From Apostichopus japonicus (Eukaryota; Echinodermata; Holothuroidea; Aspidochirotida; Stichopodidae): a stretch of 64,000 nucleotides of DNA. The stretch spans positions 22,310,489 through 22,374,488 of the forward strand of contig NC_092572.1 in NCBI RefSeq assembly GCF_037975245.1, given 5' to 3'. This document shows, piece by piece, positions 48,031 to 61,140 of this stretch. Numbering within the stretch: the stretch's first letter is position 1; each line of letters starts with the position of its first letter. The position numbers and the translations under genes are program-made. Below the pieces are notes generated by a model, which saw only the letters and a program-made list of their open reading frames with translations, was not told the DNA's origin and ran no database searches.

Positions 48031-48146
48031 TATACATATACATATATATATACATATATATATATATACATATACATATATATATACATATACATATATA
48101 TATACATATACATATATACCGTATATATATATATATATATATTTAT
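47717..48146. repeat. (TA)n and (TATACA)n microsatellite
   Basis: Long TA-rich tracts at 47717-47790 and 47984-48144, broken by the foldback element and by about 65 bp of unique sequence. Open frames made of Tyr/Ile are artefacts. Confidence 0.95.
47791..47915. mobile_element. foldback element within the (TA)n tract
   Basis: Two inverted arms of 44 bp (47791-47834 and 47872-47915) match at 42 of 44 positions (GTTGAGACTAGTTG, GACTAGTGGAACACTAGTAG), separated by about 37 bp. Each arm contains smaller ACTAGT palindromes. Flanked on both sides by ATAT, so a TA target site is possible. Looks like a tiny foldback MITE; no related copy was seen in the window. Confidence 0.8.
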
Positions 48147-51100
48147 ATATCAGTACATATAATGCAATGGTATGGTCTGATTGGGTAGAGTACCCTCCTG
48201 AGGGGTTACATGTGTCCACCTGTGTAAACCTAGTGGTTGACATAGTACTATTACATTATGTACATAAGCACATTGTTCTATAGATTATTATCTAAGGAAG
48301 AATTTCAGCCTCAAAATATAAAGGACCCTGCAAATGAAACCTGAAATTTGTGTTTAAGTTCTGCAGGTGTCATGGTTTCAAGTATTAAACAAAAGTTGTT
48401 TATAAGTCGGCGTACAGAACCTTAAAAGTGAACTACCCAACCATATGATAATGGTTTAATGTACAATGTCTCAAATATGTAGACATGAATAATGATCCCA
48501 AAGTATTGAGCATTTCATTTGCATATTATGTAAAACAAACAAAAAAAATTTAGTACAACATTCAACTAAGTTTGTGGACCCAAAAAAAAAAAATGGCATC
48601 TCAATTTAGAAAATTTTGAATTGTTTGAAAGTGTTGAAAAATTGATAACTAAGATGCCAAGATAACTGTAATATTTCACTTGTTTTCCTATCAAGAAGAT
48701 AAAACAAACAGTACTTAGACATTATTACTATTACTATTTGGTACTTTTGCATCTTACAAGCTATTAAACCCACGTCACATGAAATTTAGTCGTACGGATG
48801 TGATCGGAATTTAAACAAATCAATACATCCTGTAGGGACTTATTACTTGATAAACAAGAAAAACAAACCACTTTTATTCTCAATAAGCAATAAATATTTA
48901 CCTCCAATTGTATCCCAGTTCATTATTATATAGAGAGGTCTTTTACTCTTTGATATTTTCTCTCCTACTTTGATCCCAAGAGTGCAGTTCACTTTTTACA
49001 GCTGTTCTCTCTCTAATACGCCTACAATTTTTGGGTTAACATACTTCTTTTTTATCTTGCTTCGCCCATTAGTGCTGCGGAAAAAACACCGATTATTGTT
49101 ATTTTTATATTTGCCATTTTCTCTGTGAATAGATTCACCTCAGGCTACAATGTTTTTGAAAAAGTTTGACTACTGCAAAAATATAAAAAACTTTGAATGG
49201 TTAGAATTTTGCTTGCATCATCTTTCTCTATTGATTACTTCATATTTCACCCTTTCTGCAGAATTGCACCTAGTAATTAGTTAATCTGCTCGGAAAATGA
49301 TTTAATTTGACGATTGGTTTTTTCATCTTTGTGGGAAAAAAAAATCGACGGTGAAAGAATTTTGGATTATTAAAAACTCGGTAAGCAGCAATAAGGGAGA
49401 AAGATTAAAAGTGCAAGAGCACAGACCTTTTCAGGAAATCAGGCTGGATGATTATGAAACAATCAGCAAGATAACGATACTTCACTTGATTTAAGTTTTT
49501 AGAGGAAAGGATTGTTGTCAATTAAGAGTTTAGTGAAAATGAGTGTATAACTAACATTTTCTTCTAATTGTTTTTCTCATCATTTTGGATGCGAGGGAAT
49601 ATGGTATAACAATAAAGATAGGAGGAAGGAATGAGTTATCAGATATTTTATGGTAGTTTTGTATCAGTTGTAACAATAGTCCTTTGTTTAGTTCTGTTTG
49701 TCATTCTGTTGTTATTAACATACCTATTCATGTTTACATATTGGATTGCATTATTACATTTTCATATGCATTTGATTAAGATTTTCATGATCACGTGATT
49801 ACTGACAAAATTGAAGATGTACAACAAATTCAGGCCCGGACTTTATCCACATGCTTTGACTACCATAATATTACCTTAAAATTAGAACAATGGGTAAAAA
49901 TGTATATTGCTAAGGAATGGTTGCAATTTAAATTTAGAAAATGATAGGATTCATTGCAAGGAGCAGAGCCTTTCATACACAAACGTATATATATAGTAGT
50001 TTCATCTACCTAGTTAACATGATTACATACAAAGTTGGTTCCACTAGAACTTCATCAAAGCAATTTGCTAAATAGGTGGCAGTATTAACAAACAACTTTC
50101 AAACTCAGGTTGTAACATGTCCCAAATTAAAAAGTTAAAGCCCAGTCATCATCTTCTACCTATATGTCTTTACACAAAGCATTGTACTTAAGAAATATCA
50201 TTGCTTAAAGCATCCTTCCTTTTGCTTATGCTTTTTCTCATTTTCATGGTAAAATTAAGCAGTTTTTCTATAGACCATCAATGATAGATCATGCTTCAAA
50301 TTACTATAGTGTGTTCAAATATCAATGAACAGAGAATGCAGCTTCGAAAATTCTTTTTTTAGACATTGTAGGTTGGGATAAAATGTTCTGAAATTCCAAG
50401 AACTTTGCAAAATATAGCAAAAATATCAATATGAATGCTGCAGCACTTGTAGAGCCCTACATCAATTGAAAAGAAGAGAGTAGAACATACATGAATATTG
50501 TCTCCTTTCACCGTTTTGAATAAAATGGGAAATTAAGGAGACGTTTTTAAAGGTCATTATGAACACTGAAGCAGGTTTAGACACCCTTTGGACTGGGTAG
50601 TCACAGGTTTACCTGATTCCATCCCTATTTGGTTTATCAGTTGTGAGTTAAAGTTGGTACGTAATAAAGTACAGTGATATAGTCAAGCAAGAATTCAATC
50701 TACCAGTATCCAAGGTCTCCCTAATCTGACCAAAGCCAATATATGGATCAATGGCCATCATATGCACTAACTGTTGGGTCAAATACCATGCCATGCACAT
50801 TATGGACTAGCAATACTGTTAATTGTTAGCTCACTGATTAACATTGTGGGTGGTCTCTGCATCAATGAATATGGCTGAATGGCCAGAGTTGGCCCTAATG
50901 AATCACAAACAGTTAGTTTAACTCAAAACTGAATGCAAATACATAATTATCTCCACATGATTAATGAGACAAAATATTAAAATTTGGTTCAAATCAGTTG
51001 CAAACAAACTTCTACATGTATGATTTGCAATAAATACAGGATTGGTAATAACATGCTTCAAAGAGACCCACCCCCTCATTGTTTCATTAACCTAGCTATT

Positions 51101-54100
51101 TTGGTAGCACGGTGCAAATATCATTTTGACCCAATATGATGGTACAGTACTCAGTACAAATTTTATTGTGTTACCTTCACAGCCAATGTTTTCACAACAC
51201 TTATCATCACATGGTGTCCAATTGTCAAACAGTAAAATACTGCGGTGTTAATTAAATACGCATGCATTTGTATATACTACCCTGTAACATTGAATGTTGG
51301 CGTTGTGACCACTAAATGATGAGACAGTATGGCACTGTCTTTGCGGCCCTCAGATATTTGCTTAGCGGACATGGCTTCTTCTCTTGTTTGAAACCATTCT
51401 GCCTAGATTCAGTATCTGATGTCTCTCTTTGATGAGTGTTTCTGCCTTCCGGCACTATATAGCAGGGACAATAAAACTCATATTAGGATGCGAAGTTTTT
51501 TTAATAGCTTATAAATAGCCTGCTTCATAAGTTGAATTTTAATAGTATAAGGCCTCTTATGCAACAGTTACCAGCTATTTTATATCCAAACAAGGAGTTT
51601 TAACATACAGTCCAAATTCCATTAATGATACAAAAGCAATAGAATAAGAATTTGTATCCACTTGAAGAAAACATTGAAGCCTCTTGAGTTTTCTCTCTGT
51701 TGAGTGGGTTGTCTTTTATATTTATCACTATACCTCTCTTGCCAAGGCTACTTGAGTTGTCTTTTGTATTACAGCAAAGTGGCCAAATCATACTAGAGAC
51801 ACCCTGATCTAAAGAGGGGCCATAATCGTGAAGGGGAGGTAAAGTGATTGTCTGCCAAGGAATGGGTACTTTTGAGGGTAAATGATGCATGTAATTGATG
51901 AGGCTGGAATCAGCAAAATATTGGGGCCTGAAACAGGTGACAGTAAATCAATGAAGATCAGCATTCTCGGATAGTTTAGGATGTAATTAAGTTTTGAGGT
52001 AGTGGGGAAGAATTACATTTTTGGCTGGAAGCGAAAAACTGCTAGCCGTAAAGTAGTCTGGGCGGTAAAAAAAAACTGAAAATCAAATTGGGAGAAATGG
52101 CGGTGACGGGGAAGGTCGCAATATAAAAATTCAAGTGCCCGCCACGATCTTTCATTTTCTGGTTCCACACGGTGTTTATTTTTAATAGAATTATATCCCC
52201 AGGGCTTCGGAGAACATAATATTTAGTCGTTGGGCTTTTTTTTGCAGAGCTTGGAAAATAGAGAAAAAGTGATTTGGGGATAGAATGAGTCAAGATTTGG
52301 TCATGTTCTCTGGTTATTGCAATATAGCCTCCAGGGTTTCTTCAGCAGTTGACAACATAATCTAGAAGTGAATGAATCACCCCTCAGACTGGGACAGTTC
52401 ACATCGTGACCGGCCTGTCATTCAAGAGATTTACTTTCCAAAATTGCCTCCATTATTTCTTAGGGAGTATATTATAATTTTTGGGGGGGGGCTGGATTTG
52501 GCCAAAATGTTGATTGGACTTAGGTAGCTAGAGGCAAGACAATAAATGAAAACATAAATGAGATAAAATGAGAGCAGGATGTTCCTAAAGACAAAAAAGT
52601 AGAACTGGAATAGTTTTATGAGACAGTCGTACTATGAACAGCGCACAACACTTATATACACCAAGGGGGGAGGATGCTGACAATAACAGCAATCAGGGCC
52701 AATTAATCAAGTGAAAGTAATTAAAAATTAAGAGATCTGTATGACTAAAACAAGTGATTTGTTCTCTATAGTCAGTATCCCCACCAGAAACATTCCAAAA
52801 ACTCTTCAAGTTTTCCTTTTGCTCGTTCTACTTCTAACCACTTTTGAGTTTGAGTTTCATTTTGCTAAAGACATAAAGGCCTCCTTGTCATTGGTCAGTG
52901 GTAGCATGGCCTCCTACCTACTGCTCATGTCATTGGTAATTCTCAGCTGAGATTTCCTCTGTGACTTTTTTTTATTGTGGATTTTTTTTCAAGTCTTGAC
53001 AGAAAAGTACCACTCATGTTGTGAGTTGTCAATAACAAGACAAACCAATGTGTACTGATTTGACATCGGCCTATTCCTGAGAGAGGTAAGAGGATAAAAA
53101 AACTGCAGCTGAAAAGTTTAAATATCTGTGATATTTGAATGCTTATTGCATATCCATGCTTCCTATCCACCCCCTTGAAAAGGAAAACTCAAGATTTTTA
53201 CAAGTCAGCTTGAATACCTCCAGAGGAAAAACTAAAAGTATGAGTTGGACAGATTTCAAAAGTCAAGCATGTCACACATGGTGTGAAACATTAAGCATTT
53301 GTTTGTGCCCAGTTTGGGCTTCTTGTTTAGAGCTTATGTTTCAGCTCTGGCTGTATGACCGTTGTTACATTTCATGCTTTTGTACTTTTCAAAATGACAA
53401 GGTTGACATGGGCCAACCGTCCAAGAGATATCACCAAGGGACCGACCTACCTGATACACTGCAGGCAGCTAGAGGCCTAGTATCTCTTCAAGAACAAAAT
53501 TCAGTCTATAGTAAGGAAAATTTGATAGGGGCCTGCAGTCAAAAGGGCAACTAAATTTTTATTTTTTTTTATTTTTGCATTTTGTATCAATCAGCTGTAA
53601 AGCTTGTCAACAATAATTTCCTACAGTAGAGCTTTTGCAAAACTGCCAAAAAATACTATTTATAATCTTGTCAACTTAACTATACTTTTCTTGGTTTACA
53701 TAGACCGTTATGAAACAAGATATTATTTAAATTTACATGCGTGACATCCATATTATTACTAACACCTCCAAGTCAAAGTACACTGAGTTACAATAATACT
53801 CTTTCCCACTACAATTTGTGTTTGTAATATTTCATACTTTTAAATTACCATATAGAGTTAAATTTATGTTCAAATGACAAATCCTTCTATTTGCTTCTTC
53901 AGATGTCTTTTCTCATCATTTTTTATCTCTGCTTTGATATATTAAATCAATTTTTACAGTATCCAAAAATGTATTCTCACGAAACACCTGATTAAAGTTT
54001 ACGTTTCTTTGCAAAATAACGATCCCCACATTTGAAGTGCAGAAGATTGAATTGGATTATTGGATTTTTGAAAATATTCATGGCCTATTTTGGAAAGGAT

Positions 54101-55189
54101 TCCTCGTGCATTTATGAAAATAATCATGACCTGGATATTTTTTATTGCACCATTGCTATCATCCTGTTGCTTCCCGAAACGCTATAATGGACACTAGAGG
54201 AAACAGGCAAGCCATCGCAGTAAATAGAATCGGAAAAAATGGTCTTATTTCTCGGGAAAAGGAAGAGGATGTTTCTGAGATCCCTCAAGACGGGAGTAAA
54301 ATGAAGGAGGAATGTAGAGGAAAGATGGAGAAGTGCTTGATTAAAATCTCGGAAAAGTAAACATGAGACCTGAATATTGATTCAATAATTGACATGGAGT
54401 GCCTTCCATCTTTCGGGCAAAGAGCGAAATCAAGTAAACCGATTCCCCCGCGATATTTTCCAGTTTTAGGTCAACCGTACTTAAGCGATATCCGAGATGA
54501 GAATTTTTAGAAGGGATGCAAGGAGAGAAATTTGAGCCTCGATCATGCGCCTGTTGATATGGCTTAGGAAGATTCCTGGCGGTTAGTTTACGAAAAAACG
54601 GGTATCGAATAAACCGATCGAAATGAATGAAAATTTGATGTCTAAAATTTTAGTGCCTGACATCCTAACTTAACTCTCTGGCAACTGCTAGTTTTACTGA
54701 AGTATTCCAGCTTCAAAAACCAGTGAGTCAATTATTGTGGGGAGTTTGGCAAATGTCTAAGAAATGTGAAGATTCAACACACATTGAGTTAGACCGTCAT
54801 TGCAATCTAACGGAAGTTAGTGAATAATCTTACTGTACTGTTGTTGTTTTCAAAGATGTCTGTTGTGACAGCTGTCGTAAACCACAATTTCCATTTTTCA
54901 ACCAAAATTTAGCAATTCTTTGAGGTAAAAAAAAAAGTGACAAGTTTATGTTTAGATCATCAATTTCATTTACCTTGAACAAAAGTTTTGGAGGATAAAA
55001 CAAATTAAAAGTGTCAATATCACCTGCCAGTTAAAGAAAGTTCAATCAAAATTGCTGCTATCGACATAGAAGAATCCCCTAAAGTTGTTTCTTGTAGTCA
55101 AGAACTCGACGATATAATCATTAAATAGTTACTTTTGTTCTTTATCAAATGTCACAGTAGAGAAAGGTATATTCTCTATACACTTTTAT
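48147..55189. other. Robo intron, 7-kb repeat-poor stretch
   Basis: No Ig or fibronectin exon recognised. A 139-codon frame on + at 53135-53554 and a 71-codon frame at 54145-54360 show no domain or splice context and are not called. Parts (about 52020-52270, 54400-54620) are of higher complexity with CpG and could be conserved non-coding elements. Confidence 0.5.
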
Positions 55190-55246
55190 CTCCCCTCCCC
55201 GCCCCTTCCCACTCCCCCTCTCCCTCCCCTCCCCCCTCCCCCTCCA
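55190..55246 (-). other. C-rich tract (G-quadruplex on - strand)
   Basis: Nearly pure pyrimidine on +, with at least nine runs of three or more C (CCCCTCCCCGCCCC, CCCTCCCCTCCCCCCTCCCC). Quadruplex potential on the - strand and i-motif potential on +. It lies 1.3 kb before exon Ig2a. Confidence 0.7.
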
Positions 55247-56529
55247 AACTTTGCTATACTCTTTCCATTGTTTTCTCCACACCCATGCTGCACACTCTCC
55301 GTCCATGTTTCATAACTACCTATAACATTTACTTGAACTCACAAATGTTAAGTATAATATGTACCAGTGTTGTTGTCATTGGTTAATGTTTAAGCAGGCA
55401 AGCATACATGGGCTTCAAATGAGTAAACATGTCTGTGATCAAAAATAAGCTGATTGATCAGCTATAATGTAATCCATGATATTACTTCAGTGTTTCTGTT
55501 AGTTTTATCACCCCCATCAACACCATACGGAAGGGTACGATGTAGTTTTACCGAGTTAGAATTTGACAGAAATCAAGCGAATATTTAAAGCCAATCAAGA
55601 AATTTTGCCATCAGTGGTTCTCGGAGACTTCCTTATCCGTTACCCATGCGTGTCAATCAGCCTCCGATTATGTGACAGTATTCCATTATCTAACCAAAAT
55701 TAGTTTTCAATTTTCTGTCATCTTTTCCTTCAGCGATATGATTAAATTCTAGTAAATATCTGATTTCTACAAATTCGAGACGAGGAATCGCCTCTCAAAA
55801 TTTGATCAGACGACAGCAGAGAGAGAAAAAATGAAGAATAATATACTTATCAGTCTTTATAGAGAAATGTGAAAGAAATTAAACTTGAAATGTGGATTGC
55901 ATATATATCGTGGAAAATATTAACCACAGTTTCCACCTAACAGTGATGGCCTGACAGGATACTGCGAGGCAAACGTTACTAATCCATAAAAAGTAGATTG
56001 GAATTGGATATTTGGGAAAATGAATGTCAAGTATTAAGATGTCCTTGAAAAGTTGATAATTTCTGTAGTATGAGATATTAAAGTTGCATTATGTTTGGAT
56101 TTTTGTAGAGTAACAATAATCAATTGCAAAAGGAAAACTTTGAAAAAAAGGGGAAAAAATGAAATGTTTGAGTCCACCGTCCACGAAAACTAACATCCGG
56201 GGTGATGAATGGAGGACTTTAAAATAAGACAAAGTACAGGAGTTTACTGAATTGTAAGGTCATTAAACTTTACAACTTTGCAAAAACCAAGTCTTTCTGT
56301 GTAAATGGGTACATTATAATATTCACTTTTGGCATCTCCTACACTATACTACACTATACATGTCCTAAGAAGCACACAATTGTAAGAAATAAGAGGTCTC
56401 TATTTACCATTATGAGAGATTATTTAATGTTTAACAAACACTATGGTGGACAGTGAGTATACATCATATTGTATAAATTAACCATCAGTTTTTTAAATAT
56501 TTGTTTATTCTTGGTTTATTTATTATCAG
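55247..56529. other. end of the Ig1b-Ig2a intron
   Basis: No repeat or extra exon recognised before the Ig2a acceptor. Confidence 0.55.
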
Positions 56530-56720
56530 TTCTGAAAGAAGACTTTAAAGTGGAACCCTCCAATGCTGATGCAGTAGTGGGTACACCGCTGGTACTAGAA
56601 TGCCAACCCCCAAAATCAAACCCCAATCCGATCATTACGTGGGAGAAAAATGGACGGACCATCCAGCCGGACGAAGAAAGGGTCAGAATTCTACCAGATG
56701 GTAACTTGATGATCTCTCCG
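56530..56720 (+). CDS. robo: Robo receptor, exon Ig2a (first part of Ig domain 2)
   Basis: Acceptor TTTATTTATTATCAG and donor CCG|GTAAGT; enters in phase 1, matching the phase-1 exit of Ig1b, and leaves in phase 0 (2 bases plus 63 codons). The peptide has LKEDFKVEPSNADAVVGTP, LVLECQPPKSNPNPIITWEK and DEERVRILPDGNLMISP. This closely follows Robo Ig2 (LRDDFR..P.D..VA.GEPA.LECQPPRG.P.P.I.W.K, then GGKLMIS). The ECQPP motif around the first Ig2 cysteine is strongly diagnostic of Robo. Ig1-Ig2 of Robo is the Slit-binding region, so both halves of the ligand-binding unit lie in this window. Confidence 0.96.
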
Positions 56721-57319
56721 GTAAGTTATAGTTCTATTTCATTCATTAATTGCTTCTTCACTGTTTTAATTATTCATCTGTTCTGATCTGTACGTACAGT
56801 GTGTTACTAACAGTTTGTTAATTGCTTGCTAAATTTGATTGTCCATTTAATACAGTCACTAAAATTAAGACTTTTGTCTGTTCTATTACTGTCCCAACCA
56901 GTACCTTCAAAAGCAAGCAAGTTATTAATATGATTGAGTTGTATTGTAATACTAAAGAACTCACAAAAATTATCATGTCTATTTGTATAAATTTCAAATG
57001 AGCCAATAAAAGAGAGAAGTAATTAATACAGGACAAATTTACATCTTCAATTCAATTCAAACAAATTTACATCTTTGATAAGCCTATGAGGCTTCTTCGC
57101 GAGTTCCTGCTTGCAGGAGGATCTTATATACAATTCTAAGTTAATTAACTAACCTTTAGGTTATGTATGTTTTGTTTGATCATGCTTGCTGTTTGATTTT
57201 TTTTATACATATATTTGTTCTTCTAACTTGGAGGATAAGATAATGTTGTATTTTGCACCTCTTTTTTTCATTATCCCTGCTAATCCCTGCTAATCCTTCC
57301 ACTACTGCTTATCCCTCAG
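56721..57319. other. 0.6-kb intron inside Ig domain 2
   Basis: Phase-0 intron with GTAAGT donor and TTATCCCTCAG acceptor. It carries a SINE fragment at 57072-57127 and a short CTAATCCCTG duplication near the 3' end. Confidence 0.85.
57072..57127 (+). mobile_element. 5'-truncated SINE fragment
   Basis: Shares TTTGATAAGCC(T)ATGAGGCT, TCTTC(G)CGAGTTCCTGC and TTGCAGGAGGATCTTA with the SINE at 2076-2310, same strand, differing at only a few positions. The AAGCC/GGCTT and TCCTGC/GCAGGA stems are intact. The tRNA-like head is missing. Confidence 0.85.
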
Positions 57320-57413
57320 GTTGTTACAGGCGATGAAGGCAACTACAGATGTGTGGCTACAATAGATGTCATTGGAAGTGAAACCAGCTCTTCGGCAAGA
57401 GTTGATATCCATG
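57320..57413 (+). CDS. robo: Robo receptor, exon Ig2b (end of Ig domain 2)
   Basis: Acceptor CTTATCCCTCAG and donor G|GTCAGT; enters in phase 0 and leaves in phase 1 (31 codons plus one base). The peptide VVTGDEGNYRCVATIDVIG then SETSSSARVDIH carries the D-x-G-x-Y-x-C corner with the second Ig2 cysteine and matches Robo Ig2 (SDAGxYxCVGTNxVGERxSxxAELTV). With Ig2a it completes a phase 1-1 Ig module. The next exon should start Ig3 in phase 1. Confidence 0.93.
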
Positions 57414-60400
57414 GTCAGTATTCTAAAGTTATCTACCTTTCAACTGTAAACCTAGAGTGAAGGTATAGAAACTACAAGAAGGTTGCCATGTATCATACTC
57501 ATGTTGTATTTATCCTGGGTAAACAAACAAGGTAAAACTGCTAAAACAACAAGGTGCTACCTCATTAATGTTAGAGTGACTATCAATAATTTCTGGCATG
57601 TAGATTCGTGCTTGAAAATCACTACGAGAAAATGCTCAAAATGCTGCAGGTTTTGGGGCTTATCCCGCGCTGGAACACCAAGGCTCCCCTCTCTTTGTGG
57701 CCTGCATCCCCAGTTGATATCAAAGTACCCCCCCCCCCCTCCCCAAGCACCCTACACCCTTTTGTAATGTTACCTGTGACAGTAAAACCACCAGTAGGTG
57801 GTCTTCTGTGCCAGCCCTTCATTTCCAATTGACTTACAGTATGTGAACATTGATATCACAATTTTACCAGACAAATGTAAAGTATATAACCCATGGATTT
57901 ACATAACTAACTCATCAAATTGGTCGTTGTACTATTCCACAAAGTTTGGAAAATTGTGACCTCCTAACTTATACCTTATCCCCTACCAAAAACAACCTCA
58001 AAAGTGAACTTCAGTTCAAGAAAACATTGAACTATCAGACATGTACAGCCCTTGAGAGGACTTCTAGAGAAGATACAGAGTACTCTGAAAAACAATGAAT
58101 TTAAATTACTCGTTATCAGTGGTGCATGGCAAATCATCGTTCTGTGAAGCTCAAATTTCATGTCCACTAGTATCAAATTTTGGATACTTCAAACAAGCTT
58201 GTCAGTAGACATAACTCCAGGGGTTTGTTTTAGTCAGGAAGAAAATGTTATTCAAGTTAGAGAACGAACCGTGTTAAAGAGGCCTCATCTCTTTGCCAAA
58301 GAGCACGTACACTCTTTCCTGTTATTTCAGACAATATTTCCTAGTTCTATCATGTTTAAAACATGCATACATCCAGTGCTGTTCAAGCCTAGATGAAACA
58401 AATTAAGTTTGTGGTGTTAATTAGTCTTGAACAGCTTCTTAAACTCTAAATTTGACACAGCTCTAAAATTTGTGTGTTGGCAATTAATGTGCTGACACCA
58501 CAAAGCAAGGTAATTTGCATAAAACCAAGAGATAAAATAATATAACTGTAAAATTCTTTTGTTTTCATGATTTCCAGTATCATACTTAAAATAAAGTGGT
58601 TAAAGTGGCTGTCAATTTCAAGAATATAAAGGAAAAACACAGAATTATTTACTTGTTTTGGGCTCGAATGTACAAAGCCATGATTTAAATTGATAATTAA
58701 TTTATAAGATGATCACACAATACTGCAAGTGTTCAAACACATTCAATTTGTCAGGAAGATCCATTAACATAATTTACATTCTTAAGCACAAAATCATGTT
58801 TTTCCGTTTAGTAAAACTTCTGATGTTTTCTTTCAATGTTAGTTAGACTTTAAAGTTATATCTTATTGCCTGTTTGTGTATCAGTTGTTCAATAGTAATT
58901 TATGCAGACTGCTAACGATTGGACCTGTGAAGATCAGCGGGTTTTGTGATTCCACAGGGAGATATTTGTGACGTATTTCCGTGAATTTGTAAAACATCTG
59001 TAAAATGGTCAACACTGGTGAACTAAAGTCATCTCAAGTAGATGTACACACTTTACTGTAACCTGATATCAGTCAGCTAATTGGTAGCCACAAGTTCATA
59101 GAGAATAGTGCTTCTTACTGACTTAATAAACCCTGTATCATATGAAGGATTGATAGAAGAATTACTCAAAGCAGCAGTTTGGTTTGATTGCCTGTTTGCT
59201 GTAAGTGTTACCAAATATACCTAGCATTCGTCAAAGAATGATGTAATTGACAAACAAAGGCACACTCACAACTTTTAATCCATAAAGCTAAAACTAAGAA
59301 GTAATTACATTTTCCAATTGATTATGAAGAAAGCTTTATTTTAATATGATTAATCAACAATTTTGTAGTAATTGATATGACACAGTATGTAAAGTTGAGC
59401 TACGTGACTGCAATGTAATATGTAGATGGCCTTTAAGATTCAGTTCAAAATGTAGCCTACTGAATAATAGATTACACAGAATAAAGCCTAAGCTTATAAT
59501 ATGTATGTTTATGAAATTAGCAATAGAGAGGTCTACCTATAAACAGTTTACTGGTCAGTTTAGTTTACTGATTATCCATTCAACGGCCATGTTTGTGTTG
59601 ATTATAATAAACACTGCAAGGTTGGATTTATATGACTGCAGAGACAAGTCTAGCTATGAAACCAGCAATATTTATAGAGATTACTGAGGAAATCATTAAA
59701 GAAACCTTGGCTATACTGCATTAAGCTTCAAAGAAGAAAAGAAAGGGCAATTGACATTTGCAAATTGCAGAATTTGCTTACATCACCTGTTACGTCTATG
59801 GACACTCCCCACCTTTAATATGTGAAAGCATTTATCCTGTTCAATAGCATGAGTGATTTTTTACAGCCCATGATTCAGGGATTTAATAGTTCCGTATAGT
59901 TTTATAGTTCTACCAGTAGTTAAAAGTATGAATGCAATCTTTTGATTTTTTTTTGCAAATAATGCCAGATTGATTGTTTTTTGATAATACTTTCACAAGT
60001 TTTATTACATGACAAGTGGCTGAGAATAGAGCTTAAAAGTCATTAATCTTGATTTAAAACTCAATTGAGCCGTTGTCATTATTTAAGTTTAATGAAAAAG
60101 TATCTCAAATTTTGAGATTGTAAGTGTTTTTGGCATTGATGACATATCTATGCTACAGGCAATAGTTCTGATAAACTGATATGGACAATTCCTATGGGAT
60201 GAATATAGAAATGAATTACCAGTCAAAGACATTGTGTATGCATTCATTACTTAACCGATCCTTATTCATGTATTATTTTATTGTGAAATATCTCCAAAAT
60301 ATTCCATTCAAAATGAAAGAATGCGTTCAATATATATTAAAATGGCATTGATTAAAAGTTACCCACCCACTCACTCATATTGTCAAATTACTAAGTTAAT

Positions 60401-61140
60401 ATGAAATGGTTAGGCAAACAACACAAGAAACGTTCACATGCTCTTGGGAGACTTGAGATATGAACATTCTAAAGTGATACCCATAATGTCATTGACAAGC
60501 ATATTGTAGCATAATATAAGGGTTTAACATAAACCTTCTCTACTTAACAGGCTGAATTGTTTAAACTGATTATATTCATTAATTGTGCTGCTACAATGAA
60601 ACAACATTCAAAGCTATCACAGTTTTTCTTCAAATGTTCAATGGGATAAGCCATCCAACTTGAAATGTATTCATTCAAAGCAAAATGTTGATTTTGATTA
60701 TTCATTAGAGCAACTAATATGGTAAAAGGAAATTTATGGAACATTTTCTATGTAAGATTGGTAAAGTTGAGTAAGATATAGGAAATTACTCTCACAAAGT
60801 AAGAAAGAATGAAAAAGTATGACATAAGATATCTGAACAGAGGTCATTCCTGATTGACCTCAAATGAAATAGAATTTGTACTTAACCCTAGAAAAACAGC
60901 ACTACTGGAAAATTTACTGTTTTTTCATTTTTTTTACCTGAATAAACTAAACAAATACAGTATCCACATCCTCTGCACCAAACATTCAATTATTTTTTCC
61001 TTTTAGACTTTTTTTTGTGGATAGATTAAAGCACCAACCAACAGTTTTAACATGCTTTCTATAGGGCAATATTGCTTTATATTTTCAATTAGTGGTCTAA
61101 AATTTTGGACTCCTGCATTTGGACAGTCTATACAATAATG
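57414..61140. other. Robo intron after Ig2b
   Basis: No Ig3 exon recognised. A C12 run lies at 57728-57739. A short segment at 59166-59197 (AAAGCAGCAGTTTGGTTTGA) resembles the end of the family-B MITEs and may be a relic. Confidence 0.55.

Noticed and set aside
47681-48243. Tyr/Ile-rich membrane peptides
   Set aside because: Encoded by (TA)n; the similar peptides on both strands come from the foldback arms.
53135-53554. 139-residue gene
   Set aside because: Longest frame outside repeats, but no domain, no splice context and chance-like composition; expected occasionally in 64 kb.
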